64,000 bases of DNA from Lepiota brunneoincarnata (taxonomy: Eukaryota; Basidiomycota; Agaricomycetes; Agaricales; Agaricaceae). The stretch lies in the NCBI GenBank assembly GCA_023014365.1, contig JAEBUN010000028.1, positions 558,001-622,000 on the forward strand, written 5' to 3'. Position 1 is the stretch's first letter, and every line of letters starts with the position of its first letter. The position numbers and the translations under genes were made by a program. This document shows positions 51,435-62,325 of the stretch, piece after piece. The notes beneath the pieces were generated by a model. It made no database searches, was not told where the DNA came from, and saw only the letters and a list, made by a program, of their open reading frames with translations.

Positions 51435-52464
51435 ATGTCCCAAGAGCAGCAGCAGCAACCACCAACTCAAATGACCATTGAGGAGGCTATAGGCTCACTA
51501 CTCACAGACATGGCAGCTGTACAGGCCCAACAAGCTGAAGCCAAATGGAACATGACAGACATGGTGAATGGCATATGTGATACCCTCCAAAACCTCATGG
51601 ACTCAGTAGGACACCAGTACCCTAACACCCCCCCCCCTATCTCAGCCACACCCCTCAACCAAGGAGAGTATGAAACCTGAGCTATGATTCACAACCCCCC
51701 TCCTCCCACTCTCCACTCCCATCCACCATCACCTCCACCACACACCTCTACTAAGGCTAAGGTGGCAACCCCACCTGAATTTGATGGAGAATGTACCAAG
51801 GGTCATGCATTTTTGAATGCATGCCAGCTCTACATCAGGCTCTCAGCAGATCAATTCTGTTCTGATAAACAGAAAATACTGTGGACCCTCTCATACATGA
51901 AGTCAGGATGTGTGGTACAATAGGCCAATGAGTTATTCCACTTGGAAGTGAGTATCAGTGGATTTCCATTTATGGACTGGTGGGACTTCACTGAACAATT
52001 CAAGAGTCAGTTTTTCCCTGGTAATACTGAAGCCAATGCCCTGAATACATTGGAGTCCCTGTTGTACCACCAGTGAGAATGCATAGTCAAGGACTACCTA
52101 GAGACCTTCAAGGTTCTCATCTCCAAGTCTGGGTACCAAGACCCTCAGGTCATTGTGGTCAAATTCTGTTGGGGTTTGCACCCTTCCATCCAGAATGCCA
52201 TCACCACTCTCCCAGCAGGCTGCCCTTCCAACTCAGACCCAGAGGCTTGGTACCCAGCAGCACGACAGGTGGACCAAGCTTGGATGGCAAATGAGGCATT
52301 CTGCTCTAATGCTTGCTCCCCACTTCCTTCCACCTCTAGGCCTCCCCTAGGATATGTCAGACTCCCTCCCTTCATGCTGACAGTCTGACCCTTGGCCCCT
52401 CCATATCCCCTCACCCATTCTAACCCCTCCCCAAGAAATCCAGTCCCTATGGATATTGATACCT
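51435..52464 (+). pseudogene. Ty3/Gypsy gag, truncated, with stops
   Basis: Starts MSQEQQQQPPTQMTIEEAIG and stays in one frame to the LN1 junction. Stops lie at 51,678, 51,921, 52,074 and 52,386. Coiled-coil-like N-terminus, proline-rich linker (PPPPTLHSHPPSPPPHT), then the capsid-type core (PPEFDGECTKGHAFLNACQL, WWDFTEQFKSQFFPG, YQDPQVIVVKFCWGL). It ends at PMDIDTS before any zinc knuckle. No protease or polymerase remains. Recognition as fungal Gypsy gag rests on the core pattern. Confidence 0.75.
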
Positions 52465-52661
52465 CATCCCTTCTTGGACTTCAACCGCCATCAACTTGCT
52501 TGCACAGCCACAGCCTACCCCTACTCATTGTACTCTACAATGAGCTCTACTGGTCCGATCATCAATCTTAAAGTCTAACATGCATGCCTCCTAGGTCTAC
52601 TCACTCCTCTCAGGGGGTTGGGGCTCCTCTGCTGGTAAATCCTTTGTTACCAGACCCCCTC
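52465..52661 (+). mobile_element. LN1 LINE 5' end with start of ORF1
   Basis: CATCCCTTCTTGGACTTC leader, then ATG at 52,581 giving MPPRSTHSSQGVGAPLLVN and LLPDPL. It confirms the LN1 5' terminus seen in copies A and B. It is cut at 52,661 by the A-tail of an antisense LN2. CG-poor. Confidence 0.85.
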
Positions 52662-54429
52662 TTTTTTTGTTTTTTTGTTTTTTTTTTAAAAAAATCAACA
52701 ATTTATAATGTAGTGCTTAAACGCAGTCCATGTGCACTAGCTATGTACAAGGGAACTAATACAGGGTATAACTACCACTAAAGGTAGGGAAGAGAGTCCC
52801 ACTGACTCAAAAGGCTACACTCCATAAAGAAATGTGCATGGGTGAAGAGCTTGCTACCCTGACAAAAACCAGGGTGCAACAGACAAGGGGTGGATAGGGC
52901 CAGCAGGTCCCCCCCCCCCCAAAGGGAGTTAGGAGTCAATTCTCTGTAAATCCCAACACCCTATAGGCAAAGTCTTTAAGAGTTTTAGGTTCCCCTCCTT
53001 ATGAGGTTAGGCATCAGTTCACCACAAATTGCTACACCCCACCCAAAAGTGGAGGGTGAATAACTGTTGACCCCTCAAGGACAAAGCCCACAAGGGGGGA
53101 ATAACCCAAAGGCCCTCCTCAGTTATTACACTCCCTCAGGGGGGTAGGATTGGAACAAAAATGCAGAAGGATTTGGTTCCAGAAAGCCCAGAAGGGTGTT
53201 GAGGTCATGGAGTAAGCTGCCACACTGTGTGTACTTTGGACAAGAAGTGAGGATGTGGGTGCAGGTTTCAAGCCACAACCTATAAGGACAGGAGTGATCC
53301 TCCTGAAGATGGAATCTAGCACAGTACTCCCTGATAGGGACGTGACTGAGTATAGTATGGACTGCCCACACTGTGCCAGCAACAGACATCCGAGGGCCAA
53401 TTTCTTGGAGCCATGTACCTCCGGAGAGATATGAGGGTTGGAGAGGTTTTCCAAGGGAGTCCAATAGGGGGAGGAAATTCCTGCCCTGATACAAGGGCAA
53501 GTGAAACATATTCACCCACTCATTGATGCACCCTCTCATGACCTCAGCTCAGCAAGAGTCAATAGTGGTTGCTGGGCAGACATCCAGTAATACATGAAGC
53601 TCCTTCACCATCACAACAGTGTTAGAGTGAAGCTCTGCAACAGAGCCTGAAGGCACCTGCCAGAAAGTAATGGTCCACTGGGCCTTGGCAGACAACCAGT
53701 GATCCAGAGACCAGCACTCCTCCAGGGAATGAGCCTGGCCAGCATGCACAGAGGGATCCACAGCTCTGCGGGCAGAGCCTATGGAGTTGGTGTAGATAAA
53801 GATGTGATCAGTTTCAGTATGGTCCAGGACCATGCCTACTCCCAATTGAATGGAGTGGAGCTCCACATCAGCAAGCAGAACCCTCCCTGCAGCCTGCCTG
53901 GCCTGCCTGACCAAACACCCACCTGCAAACATGCAAGCCACCAAAACAGCCTGCAGCCTCCCACATGGCAGCCAGTGGGCACCAGCTACTATGCAAGCAG
54001 ACAATAGGTTGGCCTGCACCCTCCAAATAGAGGTGTGTAGACCGTCAAGATGCTGTTGCTTTGAATCCCCCTCTGGATCAATGGTGTAGAGCATAAATTT
54101 GACCCACTCTGAGAAGTGGTCCAAAAGACAGAGACCTGGCCTATTCTCATCCATGAACGGAGAGAACAACTCAGTGAGTTGTGGGAGCATGCTTTGTACC
54201 TCCATAAGAGCACTCTTTACCTTGGGCCAAAGTGCTAGGGTGAGAGAGGAAATAGAATGAGGGTGCTCTGGGGAGCTCCACCTGAACTCATGGCCCAGCA
54301 AGGGCTGAAGTGGATGATTTGCCGCAAGAGTGGTGACCTGGAATATTGTTTGGGAAGCCAGCTTCTTGAGATACAACCAGAAGGGCCTCTGTCCCCCTGG
54401 TGGGGGGTATGCAGAATACACCAACAATT
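52661..54429 (-). pseudogene. LN2 LINE copy N, 3' half (RNase H and 3' end)
   Basis: Antisense: broken poly-T (52,661-52,688), LN2 3' end and untranslated region with a C-run/G-run hairpin (52,908-52,930), C-terminus (CPYRLWLETCTHILTSC, first zinc cysteine pair damaged), RNase H (LLADVELHSIQLGVGMV, IFIYTNSIGSARRAVDPS). Old, CG-poor. It ends at GAATACACCAACAATT, the target of a small LN2 insertion, and continues at 54,950. Confidence 0.83.
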
Positions 54430-54949
54430 GCAATGGCAAAGGAGCTTTGCATCTTGCTGGGTACTCACCCAGTGACCACAATCGACTCCCTCTAGGCTGA
54501 GGTCATGAGGGGGTGTATTGACAAGTGGGTGAACATGTTTTGCTTGCCCTTGTATTGGGGTAGGAATTTCCTCCCCCTGTTGGACCCCCTAGGGAAGCCT
54601 CTCCAACCCTTGTACCTCTCCAGTGGTACCTGGCTCCAAGAAATCAGTCCTCAGATGTCTGTCACTGGCACAGCATGGGCAGCCTGCACTATACTTGGTC
54701 ATGCCCCTATTGGGGAGTACCACACTAGATTCCACCCCCAGGAGGATTACTCCTGTCCTTGTGGGCTGCAGCTTGAAACCCGCACTCACATTCTCACTTC
54801 CTGTCCAAAGTATATATGACATGGCAGGTTACCCCATGACCTCAACATAGTTATACCCTGTATTAGTTGCCTTGTATGTAGCTAGTGCACGCAGACTGCA
54901 TTCAAGCACTGCATTATAAATTGTTGATTTCAAAAAAAAAAAAAAAAAA
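54430..54949 (+). mobile_element. LN2 LINE, truncated and internally deleted
   Basis: 520 bp. Starts in RNase H (AMAKELCILLG-like), keeps the zinc motif CPCGLQLETRTHILTSC, then jumps from the C-terminal codons (about 54,845) to the last about 80 bp of LN2 and poly-A. TSD GAATACACCAACAATT (54,414-54,429) and GAATGCACCAACAATC (54,950-54,965). Confidence 0.83.
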
Positions 54950-56138
54950 GAATGCACCAACAATCTAGTTAGCAGTGTGCCACTGCATGGAGTTAAACAT
55001 CTTGAGGATTCCCTTGTTACGGAAACCCTTGTGATACCACATACAGAACCCATACATGGCAATGGGAACCACACAGGACTGGTAGAGGAGGCGCTTCTGG
55101 TCAGGAAGCAGCCCCTGGGTTGAATTACCAAGCATTTCCATTGTACCAACTGTGGAGAACACTTTAGTAGAATAGTAATGGACATGCTTGTGGAAAGTAA
55201 GAGCATGGTCAAAATAGAAACCCAAGTACTGCCAGTATGGCTTTGGTCTCAAAGGGGGTTGCTCCCATGTACAGACAAAAGCCTAGGTCAATGGGCAGGT
55301 TGGCATCTCTCAGGTTCCAAGAGAAGTGAAAGACCTCAGACTTGGTGTGCTCAAGCATGAGGCCAAAAGAATCAAAAAGCCCATGCATGCAATGGTAAGC
55401 TGCCTGCAGGGCAGAGACATTGTCCTCCCAGGTCTTGGACTGGACTATGAGAGTCCTGTCATCAACATATGAAAGCATATTGATGCCAAGGCCAGGGGTC
55501 CTCTGGTAATACAAATAGACCAGAGGTGCTAAGTACAGAGCAGACAGGACTGGAGACAGAATAGAGCCCTGCCCCATGCCCACATCTGCCTGCCTGGGGT
55601 CAGACTGGAAGGAATTCCACAAATAGGTGGTAGACCTCCTGACCAAGTAGGAGCCAAAGAATCACACCAGCTCCAGTGTGAACCCTGACCATGAAAGAAT
55701 TGCCAGAATCATATCATGATTCAGCGAAGGAAAAAACTGAGCAATGTCAAAAGCAACAATGCTTGTCTGCAGCCCTCATGCCCACCCTGCATGAACAAGA
55801 TGGGTGAGGATCAACCTAGTATCCTCAGTGGACTTCTGGCATATGCCGCCTACCTGGTTAGGATGAAACACCCCCTACTTGATGCAGTCAAATTGGAGGC
55901 GGTTGGAGATCATCTTCTCAACAAGCTTGCCCAATGTGTTAAGTAGCACAATAGGCCTAAAGGCCTTGGGCGTGGAGTATGAGGGCTTCCCCAGCTTTGG
56001 TATGACCACTGAGTTAGACTCCTTGAAATAGTTAAGCCAATGCCCCACTGATGGGCAGGCATTCATGAGGCCAACAAACATGCAGCAAGACACTCGGTCT
56101 GCCACAATGTCCTTCAGGTATGACCACATAACATGGTC
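54950..56138 (-). pseudogene. LN2 LINE copy N, reverse transcriptase part
   Basis: Antisense RT of copy N: VVIPKLGKPSYSTPKAFRP, LLNTLGKLVEKMISNRLQFD, GMGQGSILSPVLSALYLAP, LSYVDDRTLIVQ, YWQYLGFYFDHALTF. It has stops and a frameshift near 55,255. The sequence is cut at CATAACATGGTC by the poly-T of LN2 copy P. Confidence 0.83.
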
Positions 56139-57749
56139 TTTTTTTTTTTTTTTTGAAATCAACAATTTATAATGCAGTGCTCAAATGCAGTCCGCTTGCA
56201 CTAGCTACATACAAGGGAACTAATACAGGGTATAACTACCACTAAAGGTAGGGAAGAGAGTCCCACTGACTCAAAAGGCTACACTCCATAAAGAAGTACA
56301 CATGGGTGAAGAGCTCACTACCCTGATGAAAACTGGGGTGTGACAGATGAGGGGTGGATAGGGCCAACAGGTCCCCCCCCCCCCCAAAGGGGGTTAGGAG
56401 TCAATTCTCCATAAATCCCTACACCCTGCAGACTAAGTCTCTAAGAGCCTCAGGTCCCCCTCTTTACAAGGTTAGGCATCAATTCACCATAAATTGCTAC
56501 ACCCCACCCAAAAGTGGAGGGCAAATAACCATTGACTCCTTGAGGATGAAGCCCACAGGGGGGGAACAATCTGAAGGCCCTCCCCAGTTATCCCACTCCC
56601 TCAAGAGGGCAGGATTGGAACAAAAATGCAGAGGGATTTTGCTCCAGAAAGCCCAAAAGGGCGTCAAGGTCACAGGGTAAGCCGCTACACTGCATGTACT
56701 TTGGACCAGAAGTTGAGTGCAGGTTTCAAGCCGCAACCCACAGGGACGGGAGTGATCCTCCTGGGGGTAGAATCTAGTGCGGTACTCCCCAATAGGGGTG
56801 TGACCAAGTATAGTGCAGACTGCCCACACTGTACCAGTAACAGATATCTGAGGGCCAATTTCCTGGAGCCAGGTACCTCCGGAGAGGTATGAGGGTTGGA
56901 GAGGCTTCCCAAGGGAGTCCAACAGGGGGAGGAAGTTCCTGCCCCAATACAAGGGTGAGCAAAACATATTCACCCACTTGTTGATGCACCCTCTCATGAC
57001 CTTAGCCTGGAGAGAGTCAATAGTAGTTGCCAGGCAAACACCCAGTGACACACAAAGCTCCTTCGCCATTGCAACAGCATCAGAGTGAAGCTCTGTAACA
57101 GAGCCCAAGGGCACCTGCCAGAAAGTAATGGTCCACTGGGCCTTAGCAGACAACCAGTGATCCAGAGACTGGCAAACCTCCAAGGAATGAGCCTGGCCGG
57201 CATGCACAGAAGGGTCCATAGCTCTGCAGGCAGAGCCCATAGAGCTGGTGTAGATAAGGATGTGATCGGTTTTGGCACAGTCCAGGACTATGCCTACTCC
57301 CAGTTGAATGGAGTGGAGCTCCACATCAACAAGCAGAACCCTCCCTGCGGCCTGCCTGACCAAGTGCCTGCCTGCAAACATGCAAGCTGCTGAGACAGCC
57401 TACAGTCTCCCACATGACAGCCAGTGAGCACCAGCTGCTATGCAGGCAGATGAAGGGTTGGCCTGCCCCCTCCAAATAGAGGCATGCAGTCCATTGAGAT
57501 GCCATTGCTTCAAATCCCCCTCTGGATCAATGGTGTACAGCATGAATTTGATCTGCTCCGAGAAGTGGTCCAATAGATGGAGACCTGGTCTATTCTTGTC
57601 TGTGGATGGAGAGAACAGCTCAGTAAGCTGTGGGAGCACAGTCTGTACCTCCATAAGAGCACTCTTCACCTTAGGCCAAAGCACAGGGGTGAGAGAGGAA
57701 ATAGAATGAGGGTGCTCCAGAGAGCTCCCCCTGAACTCATGGCCCAGTA
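56139..57749 (-). pseudogene. LN2 LINE copy P, 3' half
   Basis: Antisense: poly-T (56,139-56,154), LN2 3' end, 3' untranslated region, then the C-terminus and RNase H (LLVDVELHSIQLGVGIV, ILIYTSSMGSACRAMDPS). The zinc motif is damaged by a frameshift near 56,715. It ends at AACTCATGGCCCAGTA (57,734-57,749), the target of chimera 2, and resumes at 61,374. Confidence 0.83.
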
Positions 57750-58984
57750 CATCATGCTTCTTTCCCTCTTACCACCATCATCCCCCTCTTATATTATTTT
57801 CTACTTCTAATCTACAGGTAGCCATCCTGTTTTTAGTGGGTTGTCTACACTATTCCACCTCTCTTCACCCTTCTGGAGTGTCCTGGGGCTGTCTGGGGTT
57901 GTTAGGGAGTTGGGTGTGCCCTTGGCAAAGGTGCTTAATGGCTGGGTATGCTGGCCACCTGATGAGCTGGCAATTCTGGGTGGTCACTGCTGGGGTCAGT
58001 GGATCCCTGGCTGGTCAAAATGGGTTAGGAGTCCCCCTGGGCACATCCTGGGTGGGTTTGCAGTGGGACAACTGCACTCCTTGCCAAGCTCTTGTGAAAC
58101 CTGTAGTGAGTGCACTTCCCCCAAATATCCCCTTGTGAGTAGGGAGTCTCCTGCTTGAAAACGAGGGCATGCCCACAAGGGACCAAGAGGATAGGGGACA
58201 GTAAGAGGGGGCATCAAGGTGAGAACAAGCCAACTGAGAGGACAGGCCACCCCCCTCCTGCATTCCAAGCAAGTAAAGCTTAGCCAGGTGCAGGACATTA
58301 GTAGGGATCACCCAAACTCTGGGGCAGCTCTCACACTGTGACTTCCATCCTGGTAGCGGCCCCTGCAAGACAGTAAGCCCAGACAGTTATATGGGGATCC
58401 ATGCTTATCACAGATCTGGGCAACTGGATCTTGATCATGAACTGGCTGCTGGGTAATGGGAAGGTGGTCCAGGGGTTGCACCCTGGGTAGCCACTGGGCT
58501 GTAGTGGTTCATTCGGAGAATGGCAAACTGGCTCAAGAGATTAAGATCTGCTGTTGATTGATCCTGGGTAAGATCTGGGTTTATCGGTTTGAGTTGTTAC
58601 CATGTCAGTAGTTCTAGCATGAGCCAGTGAGTTGAGTGGTGGAGTTTAGCCCACCTTGTACACCCTTTAGGAAGGCCTTCTGTGCTGACCTGCTACCCCA
58701 GGGATTACCTAGTTTGGAGGGCAACAGGTTTGGGGTGTTCTGCGTTTTTGCACTGCCTCATGTAAGTCTAGCCCATTGGCTTTAGTGCCACACCAATTAG
58801 GGAGGCTGTTAGTGTGCTGACCCATGCCCCCAGGTGCACCACCTATAGGAGAGGCCCCTGCCTGTGTCTATGGTGAGTAAAGCTCAGTCTAGCATGGGAG
58901 TAATAGGCACTGTAGCACTCATCTTATGCCAAGTGGGCCATGTTGGGATCACATGGAGTTTGCCTGCAAGGGGCTCCTTGGACA
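57750..58984 (+). repeat. CM module of chimera 2
   Basis: About 1,235 bp, colinear with the CM of chimera 1 from its 5' start (CTTTCCCTCTTACCACC) to CTCCTTGGAC. A 105-codon frame (57,841-58,158) matches that in chimera 1 in length. It has no ATG. Old, CG-poor. Confidence 0.78.
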
Positions 58985-59068
58985 GGATGTCCATTGCTGG
59001 CACAGCATGGGCAGTCTGCACCATACTTGGTCATGCCCCTATTGGGGAGTACCACGCTAGATTCCATC

Positions 59069-60732
59069 TTTTTTTTTTTTTTTTTGAAATCAACAATTTA
59101 TAATGTGGTGCTCGAATGCAGTCCATATGCACTAGCTACAACAAAGCAACTAACACATGGTATAACTACCAATTAAGGTAGGGGAGAAAGCCCTGCTGGC
59201 TTGAAAGGCTACACTCCATAAAAAAGTGTGTGTGGGTGAAGAGCTCACTACCCCAACGAAAACCAGGGTGTGACAGATGAGGGGTGGATAGGGCCTAAAG
59301 GTCCCCCCCCTGAAGGGGGTTAGGGGTCAATTCCCTGCAAATCCCTACATCCCGCAGGCTAAGGCTTTAAGAGCTTTAGGTCCCCCCCTTATCAGGGTAA
59401 TGTGTCAGTTTGCAGTAAATCACTTCAAGCCACCCAAGGGTGGCTGGTGAATAACTGTGGACTCCTCAAGACCTAAGCTTGTGAGGGGGGAATAATCCAA
59501 AGGCCCTCCCCAGTTATCCCACTCCCTCAGGGGGGCAGGATTGGAATGAAAACGCAGATGGATTTCATTCCAGAAAGCCCAGCAGAGCATCAAGGTTGTG
59601 GGGTAAGCCACCATGCTGTGCATACTTCAGACAAGAAGTGAGTATGTGAGTGCAGGTTTCAAGCTGCAACCCACAGGGACAGGAGTGATCCTCCTGGGGA
59701 TGGAATCTAGCATGGTACTCCCCGATAGGGGCATGACTGAGTATGGTGTGGACTGCCTGCACTGTGCCAGCAACAGACATCCAAGGACCAATTTCCTGGA
59801 GCCAGGTACCTCTAGAGAGGTATGAGGGTTGGAGAGGCTTCCTGAGGGAGTCCAACAGGGGGAGGAAGTTCCTACCCTGATACAAGGGCAAGCAAAACAT
59901 GTTCACCCACTTGTCAATACACCCTCTTGTGACCTTAGCCTGGAGAGAGTCGATAGTAGTCACCAGGCGGACATCCAATGATACACAGAGCTCCTTTGCT
60001 ATTGCAACAGCATCAGAGTGAAGCTCTACAACAGAGCCCAAAGGCACCTGCCAGAAAGTAATGGTCTGCTGGGCCTTGGCAGACAACCAGTGATCCAGAG
60101 ACCAACAAACCTCCAGGGAATGAGCCTGGCCAGTATGCACAGAAGGATCCATAGCTCTGTAGGTGGAGCCTGCAGAGCTGGTGTAGATAAAAATGTGATC
60201 AGTTTCAGCATGATCCAAGACCATGCCTACTCCCAATCTAATGGAGTGAAGCTCCGCATCAGTGAGCAGAACTCTCCCCATGGCCTGCCTGGCCTGTCTG
60301 ACCAAGTGCCCACCTGCAAACATGCAAGCCACCCAAATGGCCTGCAGCCTCCCACATGGCAGCCAGTGAGCACCAGCTGCTATGCAAGCAGATGACAGGT
60401 CAGCCTGCACCCTCTGAATAGAGGCATGCAGTCTGTTGAGATGTCATTGCTTCAAATCCCCTTCCAGATCAATGGTGCACAGCATAATTTGATCTGCTCA
60501 GAAAAGTGGTCCAAAAGATGGAGACCTAGCCTGTTCTCATCCACAAATGGAGAGAATGGCTCAGTAAGCTGTGGGAGTATGTTCTGTACCTCCATGAGAG
60601 CACTCCTCACCTTAGGCTGCAGCACAGGGGTGAGAGAGGAGATAGACTGAGGGTGCTCCAGGGAGCTCCCTCTGAACTCATGGCCTAGTAAGGGCCAAAG
60701 CGGATGATCTGCTACAAGAGTGGCAACCCAGA
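59069..60732 (-). mobile_element. LN2 LINE copy Q, nested in chimera 2
   Basis: 5'-truncated antisense LN2 (1.66 kb) with poly-T at 59,069-59,085. Perfect 13-bp TSD GCTAGATTCCATC at 59,056-59,068 and 60,733-60,745. Its coding part (60,410-59,565) reads VLLTDAELHSIRLGVGMV, IFIYTSSAGSTYRAMDPS, CPCGLQLETCTHILTSC with no stop over about 280 residues. Confidence 0.87.
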
Positions 60733-61373
60733 GCTAGATTCCATCCCTAGGAGGATCACTCCTGTCCTTGTGGTTTGTGGCTTGAAACCCGCACTCACAT
60801 TCTCACTCCCTGTCCAAAGTATACATGGTGTGGCAGCTTACCCTGTGACCTTGACACCCTTCTGGGCTTTCTGGAGTGTAATCCATCTGCATTTTCGTTC
60901 CAATCCTGCCCTCCTGAGGGAGTGGGATAACTGGGAAGTGCCTTATGGTTATTCCCCCCTCATGGGCTTAGGTCTCGAGGAGTCCACAGTTATTCACTGG
61001 CTGCCTTCAGGTGGCTTGAAGTGATTTACTGTGAATTGATATATTACCCTGATCAGGGGGGGACCTAAAGCTCTTAGAGCCTCTGCCTGCAGGGTGTAGG
61101 GATTTACCAGGGAATTGATCCCTAATCCCCTTTGGGGGGGGACCTTTGGGCCCTATCCACCCCTCGTCTGCCATGCCCTGGTTTTTGTTGGGGTAGCAGA
61201 CTCTTCACCTATGCGTACTTCTTTAAGCTGTGTAGCCTTTCAAGCCAGCGGGGCTTTCTCCCCTACCTTCACTGGTAGTTATACCATGTACTAGTTACTT
61301 TGTTGTAGTTAGTGCATGCAGACTGCATTTGAGCACCATGTTATAAATTGTTGATTTCAAAAAAAAAACAAAA

Positions 61374-62325
61374 AACTCATAGCCCAGTAAGGGCCAAAGC
61401 AGGTGATTTGCTGCAAGAGTGGCAACCCAGAATATCATACAGGAGGCCAGCTTCTTGAGATGCAACCAAAAGGGCAGAAGGCCCACCAGTAGGGGATGTG
61501 TGAAATGCACTGACAATCCAATTAGCAGCTCACCACTGCATGGAGTTGAACATCTTGAGGATCCCCTTGTTATGTGGAAACCCTTGTGATACCACATGCA
61601 GAAACCATACATGGCTATAGGAACCATGCAGGACCAGTACAGGAGGCACTTTTGGTCAGGAAGCAACCCCTGGGTTGAATTACCAAGCATCCCCATCACA
61701 CCAACTGTGGAGAATGCCTTGGTAGAATAGTAGTGCACATGCTTGCGGAAAGTGAGAGCATGGTCAAAGTAGAAACCCAAGTACTGCCAATACAGCTTAG
61801 GTTTCAAAGGGGTCACCCCTATGTATGGATGGAAGCCCAGGTCAATGGGCAGATTGGCATCCCTTGGGCTCTGAGAGAAGTGAAAGACCTCAGACTTGGT
61901 GTGCTCAAGTGTGAGGCCAAAAGAATCAAAGAGCCCATGTATGTAATGGTAAGCCACCTGCAGAGCAGATATGTTGTCCTCCCAGGTCTTGGATTGGATA
62001 ATGAGGGTCCTGTCATCAACATATGAAAGCATGTCAATACTGAGGCCAGGGGTCCTCTGGTAATACAGATATACCAGGGGGGCGAGGTACAGTGCAGACA
62101 AGACTGGGGACAGAGCAGAGCCCTACCCCACACCCACATTTGCCTGCCTGGGGTCAGACTGGAAGGAGTTCCACAAATAGGTGGTAGACCTCCTGACCAA
62201 GTAGGAGCTAAAGAATTGCACCAGCTCTGGCATGAACCCCAACCATGAAAGGATCACCAGAATCATATCATGATTCAGTGAAGGGAAGAACTGGGTAATG
62301 TTGAAAGCAACAATGCTTGTCCACA
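61374..62325 (-). pseudogene. LN2 LINE copy P, reverse transcriptase part
   Basis: Resumes copy P at the TSD: LSALYLAPLVYLYYQRTPGL, LSYVDDRTLIIQSKTWED, YWQYLGFYFDHALTF, FSTVGVMGMLGNSTQGLLP. It has stops and a frameshift near 61,560. LN2 similarity ends near 62,325 after the NIAQFFPSLNH region. No TSD matching the left flank CATAACATGGTC is found there. Confidence 0.82.

Larger units (their letters stand above)
57750..61373 (+). mobile_element. CM-LN2 chimeric retroelement 2, split by an LN2 copy
   Basis: CM (57,750-58,984) joined at about 58,985 to LN2 ORF2 at MSIAGTAWAVCTILGHAP. It is interrupted at 59,068 by antisense LN2 copy Q, continues at 60,733 through CPCG...ILTS and the 3' untranslated region, and ends in an interrupted A-tail at 61,373. 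The 16-bp TSD is AACTCATGGCCCAGTA (57,734-57,749) / AACTCATAGCCCAGTA (61,374-61,389). Confidence 0.85.
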
